Positions 45,559-58,205 of a stretch of 64,000 nucleotides of DNA are shown in pieces. Positions within the stretch are counted from its first letter, which is position 1, and each line of letters begins with the position of its first letter. The notes below the pieces were generated by a model. The model had not been told where the DNA came from. It made no database searches and worked only from the letters and a program-made list of their open reading frames with translations. Origin of the DNA: Raphanus sativus (Eukaryota; Streptophyta; Magnoliopsida; Brassicales; Brassicaceae). The stretch lies in contig NC_079515.1 in the NCBI RefSeq assembly GCF_000801105.2, positions 37,037,407 to 37,101,406 of the forward strand, given 5' to 3'. A program made the position numbers and the translations under genes.

Positions 45559-47151
45559 ATGGCTCCAACACTCTCTACATTCCAATTCGCAGACCCAGCT
45601 GAAGTAACCGAGTTCGTAGTCAACAAAGGAAACGGCGTGAAGGGTTTATCCGAAACAGGAATCAAAGCACTTCCTGATCAATACATCCAACCATTCGAAG
45701 AACGTCTCATCAACATGTTCGTCAACGAAACAGACGAGGCCATTCCTATCATCGACATGTCGAACCCCGACGAGGACAAAGTAGCTGAAGCTATCTGTGA
45801 CGCTGCTGAGAGATGGGGTTTCTTTCAAGTGATCAACCATGGAGTTCCTCTTGAAGTTCTTGATAACGTTAAGGCTGCAACTCACAGGTTATTTAATCTC
45901 CCTGTTGAGGAGAAGAGTAAGTTCACAAAAGAGAATTCTCTGTCGAGGAATGTTAGGTTTGGGACGAGTTTTAGTCCTCGTGCAGAGAAAGCTCTTGAGT
46001 GGAAAGACTATCTCAGTCTTTTCTTTGTCTCTGAAGATGAAGCTGAACAGTATTGGCCTGATGTTTGCAAGTGAGTTCAAAAGTAAAATCTTTCTGTGTT
46101 TTAGTTACTTATTCATTTAGGTTTGGGAGTTTTCAAATTTAGATTGGATTTTTCAGATTTTGGGTTCAACTTCTTAAACTTCCTTAGAATTTTACATTTG
46201 TTTGGATCATGTTTGTCAATAATATTTTGGATTCAGGTATATTAATTACACTTGGGTTCGAGTATATTAATATTATATAAATATAAAAATGAAATTGAGT
46301 GTTTAAGGTTTTGAAGATTTTTAGATATTATATCCAAATAAATAAAAAATGGAGCATTTCATATTTGATATACTTATTTAAGTTTTAGCTATTTGGATTT
46401 TCGAATTTTCTCGGGTTATCCAATCGGTTTTAGGTATATCTTATACCATCCTACAAAACACGTTCTGTTATTTTTATAACCGGGTTGAATACAAATTTTT
46501 TTATCAGATTCGGTTAGAGTTTCATTTTTTTTTGTCCATACATAGATTCATATAAATAAACTTGATTTTGATTTTAGGAACGAAGCTCTAGACTATATGA
46601 ACAAGTCCAAGACAATGGTGAGAAAGCTTCTAAAGTACTTGGGGAAGAATCTCAATGTCAAAGAGCTAGACGAGACCAAAGAGCTACTCTTCATGGGTTC
46701 CATTCGAATCAACCTCAACTACTATCCCATCTGTCCTAACCCTGACCTAACCGTTGGCGTTGGTCGTCATTCAGACGTCTCTTCCCTCACCATTCTCTTA
46801 CAAGACCATATCGGTGGCCTCCACGTCCGTTCTCTAATGTCAGGAAACTGGGTTCACGTACCCCCAGTTCCCGGATCCTTTGTGATCAACATAGGAGACG
46901 CCATGCAGATCTTGAGCAATGGTCGTTACAAGAGCGTGGAGCATCGTGTCTTAGCTAACGGTAGCAATAACAGAATCTCTGTTCCTATCTTCGTGAATCC
47001 AAAACCGGAGTCTGTGATTGGTCCTCTTCCTGAGGTGGTGGCTAATGGAGAGGAACCGGTTTATAGAGACGTTGTGTACTCTGATTACGTCAGATACTTC
47101 TTCAAGAAGGCACACGACGGAAAGAAAACTGTCGATTTCGCCAAGATATGA
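45559..47151 (+). CDS. F6'H1: Feruloyl-CoA 6'-hydroxylase (2-oxoglutarate/Fe(II) dioxygenase), copy B
   Basis: Exons 45559-46070 and 46578-47151 give 361 residues with all dioxygenase residues kept (H235, D237, H293, R303, S305). Relative to copy A: R36K, F111L, N180K, Q248H, H255R, T258M, M325V. Residues 248-258 follow the HxD motif and may line the active-site mouth, so the clustered Q248H/H255R/T258M set is worth noting. The coding region looks functional. The promoter is altered by the Helitron and the shorter TATA tract. The intron differs from copy A by several small indels. Confidence 0.95.
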
Positions 47152-47215
47152 TGGCAATTAGACCTAAAAGGAGTTTGATGTCTTGTTTTGTTTCCTGTTT
47201 GTGTTTGTGTAAGCG

Positions 47216-47221
47216 AATAAA
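47216..47221 (+). terminator. AATAAA polyadenylation signal, F6'H1 copy B
   Basis: AATAAA 65 bp after the stop codon, in the same context as copy A. Confidence 0.6.
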
Positions 47222-47599
47222 GATGAAAGAAGACAAACATATGATGTCTTCTTGAAACTTTTTTGAAACTCTGTTCGGTATTGTGTTGTAAAACGTGTTA
47301 CAGCAAGCAATAAGTAACCTTTAGATTTAGTGGTTACATAACGCATATAAGATTGACTTCAATGTTCAGACCACAACACACTTACTATTCATAGACATGT
47401 CTACCGAGGATACATAAAGTTCGGATCTTTTTTTTGTCTCATTCGATCAGGCCGACTCAAACATTTCTATCTATTTTTAACTCTTTTAAAAAGTATGAAT
47501 ACGACCTAGTTCAAGTGGTAAAGTAGTTCCCCGTGCCCATACTTAAGATATTGTAGGATTAGTTTTTGGTATTAGAAAACTTGTAAAATTTCCACAGTT

Positions 47600-50010
47600 A
47601 TCATAAAAAACCATGGCGAAAACAAAAATAAACATTTAAAAAAAATTATAAACAAATCTGATCTTTAACAATAAAAAATATGATAAGTTATCATCTTAAT
47701 TTCACATCATTCAATTATACTTTGATAATCAATCATACAAAAAAGATAGAAGAAAAAAACTTGGAAAATTTTATAAATCAATTACAAAGATAAAAACATA
47801 ATATGAAGACAAACCAAATCTAACCGTCAAAAACATGACAAGATATCATATTTGATTAGTTTCACATCATACAATTATGCTTTCATAATAAATCCCACAA
47901 AACCTTAGTAAAAACATATTAAATCAAAGCTTTTGGGAAGAAAGAAAAATTGGAAAACATTTGTAGATCAATTAGGTAAACGAAACATAATGCAAAAATA
48001 AGCGACTTAAAAACAATTAAAAACATGACAAAATACCATGTTTAATTATTTTCCCGCTATGCGATTATGCTCTTGTAATCAATCCTAGGAAAAAGCGATT
48101 TAACTCAAAAGCTTTTAAAGGAAAAAAAATTGAAGATCAATTAAAAAGGTAATCAAACAAAACATAATATGAAAATAAACCAAACATGATATCTTTAACA
48201 ATTAAAACAATCACATGATACAGTCAAACCTCTATAAATTAATAATGTTGAGATTACACCAAAACTATATATTTTTATTAATTTATAGAGATTATTAATT
48301 TATCGAGATACTAATTGAACCAAAAACTTAATTTGGGACTATAAAATTATATTAATTTATAGAAATATTAATCTATCGATTATTAATTTAAAGAGGTTAT
48401 ACTGTACCATGTTTGATTAATTTCACGTTATGCAATTATGCTTTTGCAATCAATCATACAAGAACTTAGGAAAAAACGTTTGAAATCAAAAGCTTTTAGA
48501 AGAAAAATTGAAACAATTCGAAGATCAGTTTGAAAGCAAAATGAACATAATGTGAAAACAAAACAAGCATGATATCTCTAACAATAAAAAAATATGACAG
48601 AATACCATATTTAATTAGTTTTACATATGAAATTATGCTTCCTTAGTAAATCATACAAAAAATTAGGATTTTTTTAATTAAAACCTTTTAGAATGAAAAA
48701 ATAAGAAAAAATTGTTGATCAATTAGAAAGCAAAATGAACATAATGTGAAGTCTAATATCTATAACTATCGAAAATATGCTAGGATATCATGTTCAATTA
48801 GTTTTACATTATGAAATTATGCTTTCTTAATCAATCATAAATAAAACTTAGGAGAATGTTTTGAATTAAAAGATCATAGAAGGAATTTTCTTTCTGGAAA
48901 ATTTGGAGATCAACTAGAAATCAAAATGAACATAATGTTAAGAAAAAATAAACATGATATCTCTAACAATCAAAAATAGTACATGATATCATTTTGATTA
49001 GTTTCACATTATGCAATCATACTTTCTTAATCAATCATCCAGAAACTTAGGAAAAATGTTTTAAATCAAAAGCTTTTAGAAGGATTTTTTTTTTTTGAAA
49101 ATCTTGGAAATCAATTAGAAATCAAAATAAACATAATGTGAGAATAAACTGAAACAAGCATGATATCTCTAACGATAAAAATATGATAGAATATCATATT
49201 CGATTAGTTTCACATTATGCAATTATGTTTCCTTAATAAATCATACAATACATAGCAAAAACGTTTTAAATCAAAATCTTTAAGAATGAAAAGAAATTGG
49301 AAATTTTTGGCGATCAATTAGAAAGCAAAATGAATGTAATGTGAAGACAAAACAAAAAGGATTATATCTAACAATAAAAATATGACATGATATCATGTTC
49401 GTTTAGTTTCACATTATGCAATTATGGTTCCTTAATCAATCATAAAAAACTTAGAAAAATGTTTTAAATCAAAAGTTTTTAGAAGAAAAACAAATATTGG
49501 AAAAATTCGGAGATCAATTAAAAAGGTAAAATAAACATAATGTGAAGACAAAACAAACATGACATCTCTAACGATAAAAATATGAAAATATCATGTTTGA
49601 TTAATTTCACATTATGCAATTATGCTTCTTTAATCAATCATACAAAAACTTAGGAAAATATTTTAAATTAAAAACTTTTTAGAATGAAAAAAAAATGGAA
49701 AATTTTGGGATCAATTAGAAATCAAAATGAACATAATGTGAAGCCAAAACAAACACGATATCTCTAACAATAAGAAATATGGCATGCTATCATGTTCGAT
49801 TAGTTTCACATTATGAAATTATGCATCCTAAAACAATCATACAAAAACTTAGAAAAATGTTTTAAATCAAAAAATTTATAAGGAAAATAAATTGTGGAAA
49901 ATTTCTGAGAATGCTAAATGAACATAATGTTAAAACAAAACAAAATACAGAATATTTCTAACAATCAAAAATATGATAAGATATCATGTTCGATTATTTT
50001 CACAGCATGA
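47600..50010. repeat. Tandem satellite of about 12 units, copy B
   Basis: The same array as 8040-10440, with unit number and order preserved and only scattered substitutions and 1-bp indels. No unit gain or loss since the copies separated is visible. Confidence 0.9.
48221..48404. mobile_element. Emigrant-type MITE (184 bp), copy B
   Basis: Orthologous to the element at 8662-8844, with TA on both sides and the same terminal inverted repeats. Confidence 0.85.
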
Positions 50011-50018
50011 TTTTTAAG

Positions 50019-50150
50019 AGAATAAAGAAGAAAGAAGAGTCTTATAATGATGTCTTCTTGAAACTATGTTCTGTATTGTGTTGTATAACTATCATTTACC
50101 AATACAGTTTCTCTTTTATCGGAGACTTACGTGTTACAGACGCAAGAACT
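50019..50150. repeat. F6'H1 3'UTR-like block beside PUT4, copy B
   Basis: Counterpart of 10456-10590; keeps AATAAAGA, TGATGTCTTCTTGAAACT and TATTGTGTTGTA in order. Confidence 0.75.
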
Positions 50151-50228
50151 TAAAACCCTAGTTAGTAGCTTTGTCCACTCAGAGTCTTGTTTGACAAGAA
50201 TATGTTCTGTTTAGTTCTTTCTTAATCA

Positions 50229-51806
50229 TCATGAGTCATGATCTTCTTCATGTTTTGGACGTTGTTCTTCATTAACATGATCAAGAAAATCAACATCTTG
50301 GTTGAATTCAAAGATCTTCTTGTCCCTGAAGTAATTGATCAGGAAGTACCAACCAACTGATCCTACGGTCATTAAACCGCAAATGAGGTACACAATCTTA
50401 GTAGCAAACACAATGATCAACATCAGAAATGCTGAAGGTACCAAGCACATAATCACCAGCCCTGGTATATTCAGCGGGACACGGTAAGGTCTCTTTAGCT
50501 CAGGTAGTTTCTTTCTCAACCAAAGGAAAGACGCAAACTCTAGGTACATCCCTAATGTGTACAAGAAGTTAGCTGAGGAGATGATGTCAGTGAAGTTCAT
50601 GTAGGACAATCCAAGAGACATGAGAGCAGAGAGTAGAATCCCAACCCAAGGAGTGTTGAACCATTTAGATCTTAACCCAAAGAACTTAGGTAAGAACCCT
50701 AGTTCCGCCATACCCTCCAGCTGATAAGCACTACTACTTAACTGAGCTTCAAAGAGTCCTATACTTGATAAGACAGCGCCAATCTCAATCCAGACCTTCA
50801 GCCATGTTCCTGCAATCATCTCAGCTGCTTCTGCGTGAAACCCTGTTTCCCATCTGCTCTGGTCCACCGAGACAGCACCAGTGACAGCGAGAAGAGGGAT
50901 CAAGTAAGCTAAACAAGTGAAGATCACAGCGACAAGAAGCGCCAAGGGGAACGTCTTCTGAGGGTTATCCACTTCTCCTGCAAGAGTGCTGACATTGTCC
51001 CAAAAATTCAAGTTCCAGAAGAGTGTGTTGAAGTAGAGATTCCAATCCTTCTGCTTGTCTCCCAAACTACCCCAACGATGAGGTTGGATCTTAGGGATTG
51101 CTATAGCCGACATGACAAGGAAAGGTGATAGAGACACCAAGCCGAGAACAACAGCTGCGTAACCGACAATGGCTAGACCAGTGTAGTTAAGGAAAGATAA
51201 GACCACCGTTGTTGCGAATATGCAGACCTTTCGTGGCCATCCTGATTCAAGAACAGGGAATAGCTTCTCCAAGTAAGTGACACAGAGTACAGGAAAGGAA
51301 GCAACGTTGATCACACCACTCAAGTACTTCAAGGAGCCCATCATCGAGCCTACGAATGCGCCAAAAGCTCGATGCGCCCATATTACAAACCCTCCGTTGC
51401 CTGAGACAATATTCAACCAAACTCAGAAAGTAGTTTCCTTGTACAAGAAGTAACCAATGCGCCAAATGTTCATTGCAAATGTTTTCTTTTTGAAAATAAT
51501 ATTATTTGATTTTACTATGTTTAAAATTTTAATATTTTTTTTACCTGGAAATGCGGTGGAGAGTTCTGCGGTAATCAGGGCTTCAGGGACACTCCATATG
51601 AAAGGGAAAATGAGGAAACCAAGAATCGCTAGAAGCGGTCCAGCCGCTTGAACCGCCGGTTCTTCTCCAAACGGCCCACCTGCGACTTCGAAGTAAATAA
51701 GGAAAATCAAAGGGACCAAAGTCAGTTTCTTTGCGGTTGATCCGCTTGAATCGGTGCTTGTTACTGGGAGCTCGTGGCTATCTCTTGATGTTTCTGTTGT
51801 TGCCAT
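50229..51806 (-). CDS. PUT4: Polyamine/L-type amino-acid transporter (PUT4-like), copy B
   Basis: Exons 51545-51806 and 50229-51400 give an intact 477-residue LAT/PUT permease with the same TM1 signature as copy A. Five substitutions were seen: T to S in the N-terminal tail, N to K after SGWPR, I to V in TWLK(I/V)WIE, V to L in KFFG(V/L)RS and E to D near the C-terminus. The intron is only 144 bp, having lost the part that in copy A resembles the F6'H1 3' flank. Confidence 0.93.
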
Positions 51807-52832
51807 CAATGTTTTTCTTATTCTCTAATTGGATTCAAAATTTAAGATCAAGGAATCTTATAAGTAGTTGCAGAATACAAAACTATTCGAGGAACGTGTT
51901 CGTGTTGTTTTTTCAAAAAAAAAAAAAAAAAAACGTGTTCGTGTTGTTGCATGTAATTTGGTTAGTCAGTTAAGACATATCAGACCGAAGCTTAGCTGGA
52001 TATTTGGACCCATCCAAACTCAGTGTGTTTGTTTGTTCTTATATCATAAAAAAAAATATTAATCAATTTGTTTTTATTATTCTTTTTGGTGATAGATCAA
52101 TCAAACTCCACGTTTATCGGGAGATTATAGAGAAAGGGGTAGAGTTGTTTCCGGTGAAGTATGACTTATAATAGTAGTTTAGGGTGCTTCACCACCCATC
52201 TTTCCACCTACTCCGGCTTGGACTAGCTAGTGTTCATAAAAAACTTTGAAAAAAAAAACTGAATATTCATCAACATGGTGCATAATATATCCCCTTAAAA
52301 ACTGAATATTCGTCAACGGAATCTTGAACTTTCAGTTGAACCATTATAATTGGATACTACAAAGTTCAATCTATTAACTTTTGACTATTATTCTATAAAA
52401 TTTCGAAGAAAATAATAATGTTTTACAATGCTAGTAAAAGATAAATGTCACATAATTGTCTATGACGTAGAATGGTTTCATGCTAACCGGGAACCGACAC
52501 TGTCAAACCGGTTACACTAATATCCGAAATGAACGAACCAGGATTAAAGCAAACAGAATCAAAGGTTACACTAAAAAAAGTCACAAATAGTAACCGATGT
52601 TTCACACAAACAGAGACAGAATAAATGTCACATAATTTTCCCATAAATGTCTATGAAATACGAAGAATTTCATGCTAACCGGAAACCAACACTGTCAACC
52701 CGATTAAAACTACATCCAATATGAATTAACTAGGATTAAAACAAACAGAATCAAAGGGACTAACACATCCAAAGACAAAACACCTTAGTAAGGTATTTAT
52801 GCATACCTCTGACTCTCTCTTTAGTCTAGCAA
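51807..52832. other. PUT4-RLI1 spacer with 180-bp tandem duplication, copy B
   Basis: The duplicated units start at 52441 and 52621, as in copy A. The copy A-specific stretch of about 80 bp is missing here: AAGGTATTTATGCATACC joins directly at 52791-52808. Confidence 0.7.
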
Positions 52833-55800
52833 TCAATCATCTAAGAAGTAGTATGATCCTGCAAGCTTTTGCTCTCTGTCCTTGGTGGACTCTAACTTGT
52901 TGATCCTTGGCCTGAAGTTAGTAGGATCTCGTCTGAATGTGATGTTCAGGTGCTGCCAAAAGGAGCTAGCAAGTTAGCTCAATTGTTCATAGAGGATTTT
53001 ATAAAAACATGAATACTACTGTCTGATTTACCGATAAGAAAAGGTTCATCCCACTGGTGAGTGACTGCGGAGAATGAGCAGTACACTTGACACCAGGTTG
53101 TCCTTCGTACACGATAACTTTATCCGCAAGATAGGTCGCCATCATAAAGTCATGCTCAACAACAAACGCGGTTTTCTTTGCGTGTAGGATGAACCGTTTT
53201 ATGACTTTAGAAGCTCTGATCCTTTGCTCTGAGTCTAGATGCGCACTTGGCTCATCAAGCAGATAGATATCTGCAGGCTTCCCTAGACACAAAGTTATGG
53301 CAACCCTCTGCCTCTCTCCACCGGAGAGTTTGTTCACCGTTTGATCCAACAGCTCCTCAATCTGAAGCGGTTTCATTACATCCGACACAAACTGAGGATG
53401 CGTGTATGCGTCACGTATCCTATCATGTAGGAGCTGTCTCACCGTACACTCAAGCTTTGAATCATTTCCTTGAGGTTTGTAGGACACGTTAAACTCTGGC
53501 ATCTCTGGTTCTACACCATCTTCACTTGGGAATGCACCTGCCTGCATTAGTAATATACATTATAGAGGTCACATCCTTCAATGTGTAACGCACAAGGAAC
53601 AGAGAAACTTTACCAGCATCCTGATGAATGTTGTTTTCCCAGTACCGTTCTCTCCAAGCATCACAATAATCTGAGAGTCTGTGAACTCTCCTTCCATTAC
53701 ATCCAGCTTGAAGTCTCCAAGTTTCTTACTCATGTTAGGGTACTTGTATCTTGCATATGACTTCACTTCCCCTTCGCTCTCTTGTGGTGTCTCAGAAACC
53801 TAGACAAGAAACAACACATCAGTCACAAACTCTCTTGACAAGAACCAATTAGTAAAGCCTCACCTTAAAGGTCAGAGACTCATCCCTAAAACGCAAGTTT
53901 TCAGTGGGGACAAAACCAGCTAAGAACACATTGATTCCTTCTCGGACAGAGAAGGGGAGAGTCACGACACCATAAGCTGTCGGCTTTCCATACAAACAAC
54001 AAACGAAGTCCGACAAGTAGTCAAGTACACTGAGGTCATGCTCCACCACAATCACGTAGCTGCAAAGAACAACATCAGTTTGTATTCAAGAACAAAAGAG
54101 AGGATCATTAAGAAGAGATGATGATAGAACCAAACTTGTCATGTTTGAGGAGGGAGCGTATAACTTGAGCAGCTTTGAGTCTCTGCCTCACATCTAGGAA
54201 GTTAGATGGTTCATCAAACACATATATGTCTGCCTTCTTGAGACAAACTGCGGCAATGGCGAACCGTTGTAGCTCTCCACCAGATACTTGTGTTGCTTCA
54301 CGGTCCAAGAGGTGGTTCAAGTCCATAGCATCACAAATCTCCGACATCATTCCTCTTTCGTCCAGCTTCTCAAGGACCGTCCCAAGCAAACCTTTAGCAA
54401 CTTTCTTTATAGCATCGACATGTTGTGGCTTCATAGCAGTCTGCACACAAGGAGAGGCATCAAACTCGCTTAATTAGAAACAAATATTATCTGAGATTTA
54501 TGAGACCTTAAATATTTTTAGTTTAATCTTCCATATTTTTTTTGACAATTTAGAGTCTATGTGACTTATGTGTAATAGCTATTTATAATTAGAGATCAAA
54601 ACAAATGTTATTTAAAATTTAGAGGTTAAGGCAAATGTTTCATCCGGCTGTAATTGGCTTCTACTCTCTACCATACCTTTAGTTTCTCTTCTTCAAGTCG
54701 GATGAGATAGCTTTGAAGTTCTGTACCACGGAAGTGAGCCAAAATCTCATGCCAGTCAGGAGGGTTCTGCACAAGAAGTAGCATTACATGTCGTTGGAAT
54801 GAAAAACTTTATAGAAATGGAGAAAGTATTTTAAGTGTTTGAAGAGAAATAAACTTTATGAAGAAGAAAGCTTTTTATAACTTTGAAGAGGATTTCTTAT
54901 TGCTTAGATGATTCTTACAAGCTTGGATTTCTTGATTTCTTGATGATACAAATGAGAAGAGAAAGGAGGTATTTATAGCCTCCAAAGTACAAAATATCTT
55001 ATATATTTTAATCCTAAATCTAGATTATTCTTTTTAAATATCTAGATTATTTTATCAAAATTATCTAGATTATTCTATGCAAATATCTAGATTTTTTTTA
55101 TTTAAGGAGGTGGAAGATTATTCTAGATATTGGGCTAAGTTTGGGCTAAGCATGATTAGTGAATTATTAGCCCAATAATACTTGATCCAAATCAAGTTTA
55201 CTTCTCAACACATGTAACAGTTATATAATATAAGAGACAGGTTTTACATATGCACAAGAGAAGAGATGATTTATTTACATTGTATCTGCCAAGGTTTGGT
55301 TTGGTTTTTCCAGCCAAGATTTGGAGAGCTGTAGATTTACCAATACCATTTGTTCCAACCAAACCTAGGACTTGACCAGGCCTTGGCACTGGAAGCCTAC
55401 AAATCAATTAAGATATATATATATTTCAGAGCACTAAAGATAAATGGTTAAACAGAGTTCGCAAGGCATTATTAGCTAATTACCTGTGTAGTTTAAAACC
55501 ATTGGAATTATAGCGGTGGATTGTATCTTTCTCCAAGTCCTTTGGAAGATTGATGATCTGAATAGCTTCAAAAGGGCATTTCTGGGATTTTGCACCAGCA
55601 AATCTCACTTAGTATAAGGGTGACACATTCATTGTAAGAGTATATATAGACTACATACGTACCTTAACGCAGATACCACATCCTATGCACAGTTCCTCTG
55701 ACAAGAAAGCAGTGCTGGAAGCAGGAGTCACCTCGATACAGAGTTTCCCTAGAAATTGACACAACATATCGGTTTATGCACATACTGAAGCCCCAGGAAC

Positions 55801-55960
55801 GGCATGATTAAACCTCTACAAAGAGCCTTAGCCCGAGAATGAGACGAGGAAACGTACCGGTCTTGACGACAGGACAGCTCTTCTTGCACTCTTGGCGGCA
55901 TTTCTTCGGCTTGCACCGATCGCTATTCACGATAGCGATCCTCGTCAGTCGATCCGACAT
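52833..55960 (-). CDS. RLI1: ABCE ribosome-recycling ATPase / RNase L inhibitor, complete
   Basis: Ten exons run 55858-55960, 55663-55748, 55484-55581, 55279-55396, 54677-54766, 54136-54440, 53864-54059, 53614-53799, 53032-53541 and 52833-52952. All are GT-AG and in frame, total 603 residues, the normal ABCE length. The N-terminal [4Fe-4S] ferredoxin-like region has [17 protein letters not shown] and [13 protein letters not shown]. Nucleotide-binding domain 1 has Walker [10 protein letters not shown] (about 110-118), signature VSGGELQRF and Walker [13 protein letters not shown]. Domain 2 has GENGTGKTT (about 381-389), LSGGERQRV and [16 protein letters not shown]1 proteins split ribosomes after termination and are essential; they lack transmembrane domains. 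A solo LTR lies in intron 4. The A. thaliana counterpart is probably At3g13640. Confidence 0.95.
54792..55210 (-). mobile_element. Solo LTR (419 bp) in RLI1 intron 4
   Basis: Read on the minus strand it starts TGTTGAGAAG and ends TTCCAACG (expected CA, one changed base). CATGT flanks both sides in plus orientation (54787-54791 and 55211-55215), a 5-bp target duplication. An LTR-type promoter is visible as CTATAAATAC (plus-strand 54969-54978). There is no internal retrotransposon sequence, so recombination between LTRs probably removed it. It is in the same orientation as the gene. Confidence 0.8.
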
Positions 55961-57582
55961 CCTTCAAGAATACTATGTACAAGTTTCACAACACACAAAA
56001 TATCAGACATATAATAGAGCATTTTATTGCACATGACGTAAATTCCATAACTTAGCCGTGTGACAGTAACTTTAACAGCACCCAAAAAGACAAGAAACCA
56101 AACAAATCCGACAAACTCGGAACAAAGAATCCCAATAGAATATCTCTGTCTTTTAGAGAAACAACTTTAACCAAAAACAAACATAATTCTAAAAGCTGCA
56201 TGAATCGTCGGAGTATAGAAGGGAAACATGATCTAGTTACCAGTTATAGCAAATCGGCTTGGGGGAGATCAAAGAAGCTGGGGACGGAATCAGCTGATGG
56301 CCAAGGTGGAGTTACAAACAGAATAGGGTTTGAAGTTTTATATATCCTCAAGTCCTATAAAAGAAAATTGAGGACACGTTGACAAAAATGGAAATTATTA
56401 CAAAAATTGGAAACTTGTTAGTTTCTAAAAAAAAAAAAAAAAATGGAAATGATTACAAAAATTGGAAACTTGTTAGTTTCAAAAAAAAAAAAATTGGAAA
56501 CTTGTTACATTTGTCACTTCTTAACCAATGAGCATGCGGAATAGTATCCACGTTGGTAAGAGGACCAAAGTTCCTTTTTCTTTATTACAGCTCATAAAAC
56601 ATAAAGACGTTCCCTCTACTTTCATCTCTCTCTACTTTCAATGGGCCGACCGTGAAGCTAATTTAGTTATATGATTCTAGGCCTCAACAGATGTATGCTT
56701 GTGTTGGGTTCAGATTAATTTTCACTTCGTGGGCTCTTTTTTAGAGAGAGCTCAGTTTTATTCCAAAAAAAAAAGTATATAAAAGAGGAACTTTTCGTTG
56801 GTTTTTGATGCGGTGGTAGAATTTTCTTATATTTAATATCTAGATTTATGTATTTGAGAGGTGTCAACGTTTCACAACTTACCAACCCAAACTACACCAA
56901 ACACTTTGATAATCAGCTAATGACCACCAAACCTATACATCTATCATCATCATAACTTCATAACGGGCTTATTAAAGCAAAGACTTGGAAGTATGAACTC
57001 GACGACCCTCGTAGACCTAAACGAAAGGAAAAGGTTGAAACTTTGTATTGACCAAAAACTTTTCAACAACCACTCGTACACTGCCACGTTATAAAGTTTG
57101 TAAACAAAGGTAGAATTAATTATGGCAAATTTCTTAAACTAATATCTGTAGAGATAAATTAATATAAAAATGAGTAGAACACAAAAAACCCAACGGATAT
57201 TTTCCATTTGCTCATGAAATATATTTACAAGTGTTTAACCCAGACGAATCCAACTCGAATGAAATTTAAATTAATCCTAAGTATTTCACTTAGACGAACA
57301 AGAAACACTAACTTTTGTTCAAAATTATTTGTTTTTCAAACTAAAAAATAAAGAACAGACAAAACCAAAATTTAACAACTTAACGACTTTATAATATTTT
57401 TTCTTCCTTTTTGTATGATTAGCTCGATAGAGATAAAGTAAGAATAAGACTTTTTATTCTCTTTACTTTTATCCGGCCAGCGAATACGACTTATGGCGCA
57501 GAAAAATTTCAAATATTGACCCATGTTTTCTTGTGGCAAATATATTAACATAGAAGCCATCTTCATGTACTTTAATAATAGT
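55961..57582. other. RLI1-dirigent intergenic region
   Basis: This holds the RLI1 promoter side and the dirigent upstream region. A local duplication lies at 56386-56510: ATGGAAAT(T/G)ATTACAAA then TTGGAAACTTGTTAGTTTC occur twice, each followed by a poly-A run, with a partial third TTGGAAACTTGTTA. No gene seen. Confidence 0.65.
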
Positions 57583-57590
57583 CTATATAA
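57583..57590 (+). promoter_or_regulatory. TATA box of the dirigent gene
   Basis: CTATATAA lies 55-62 bp upstream of the ATG, implying a short 5'UTR of about 30 nt. Confidence 0.6.
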
Positions 57591-57644
57591 TACATATAAA
57601 CACACTATGAACGAGACATAAAACTCATACCACAATCCACACAA

Positions 57645-58205
57645 ATGGCAAACCTCATCCTCAGCATCACCTCTCTAATCATCCTTCTCGCAGCTGTTGT
57701 CTCCGCAGGAAAGGGCCAACACTTTGGCAAAACCATTAACCGGAAACACCTCGGAACCCGTAAGGAGAAACTCACTTTCTTCCGTGTCTACTGGCATGAC
57801 ATTCAAAGCGGCTCGAACCCTAGCTCGGTCGTGCTCCGACCTCCTCTCTCCAACTCCTCCTTCTTCGGAGCGGTCACCATGATCGATAACCGTTTAACTA
57901 CAGAGGTCTCCGTAAACTCGACTTTGGTAGGCCAGGCTCAAGGGATGTACGCTGGTGCGGGCCAACACGATGCTTCTGCGCTTATGGTGATGAACTTCGC
58001 GTTCAAGACAGGTAAGTATAACGGAAGTACGATCTCGATTCTTGGTCGAAACGCGGTGTTGACTAAGGTTAGGGAGATGCCGGTGATCGGAGGAAGTGGA
58101 CTGTTCCGGTTCGCTAGAGGTTATGTCGAGGCTAGGACTAAGTGGTTGGATGTAAAGACAGGAGATGCTACTGTTGAGTACAGCTGTTACGTCTTGCATT
58201 ATTGA
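57645..58205 (+). CDS. Dirigent protein (DIR7-like)
   Basis: A single exon of 186 codons, the usual intronless structure and length of dirigent genes. An N-terminal signal peptide ([21 protein letters not shown]) sends it to the apoplast. The dirigent beta-barrel domain covers about residues 38-186, with family marks [47 protein letters not shown] and a C-terminal [13 protein letters not shown] and NST sites suggest N-glycosylation. Dirigent proteins steer stereoselective coupling of phenoxy radicals in lignan and lignin chemistry and have no oxidase activity of their own. Position next to RLI1 matches A. thaliana At3g13650 (DIR7 from memory). It lies outside the duplicated segment visible here. 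Confidence 0.92.
   Translation: MANLILSITSLIILLAAVVSAGKGQHFGKTINRKHLGTRKEKLTFFRVYWHDIQSGSNPSSVVLRPPLSNSSFFGAVTMIDNRLTTEVSVNSTLVGQAQGMYAGAGQHDASALMVMNFAFKTGKYNGSTISILGRNAVLTKVREMPVIGGSGLFRFARGYVEARTKWLDVKTGDATVEYSCYVLHY

Larger units (their letters stand above)
37877..54627. repeat. Segmental duplication, copy B
   Basis: Direct repeat of 1-15358. The length difference is explained by two insertions here (hAT 751 bp plus 8-bp duplication, and Helitron 931 bp) and two longer stretches in copy A (about 220 bp in the PUT4 intron and about 78 bp downstream of RLI1). Copy B is uninterrupted and runs into the rest of RLI1 and the dirigent gene, the order expected from A. thaliana, so it is the better reference copy. 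Confidence 0.95.

Noticed and set aside
57372..57644. Minus-strand open frame just upstream of the dirigent gene
   Set aside because: It overlaps the dirigent TATA box and 5'UTR, is composed of low-complexity hydrophobic codons, and matches nothing known.
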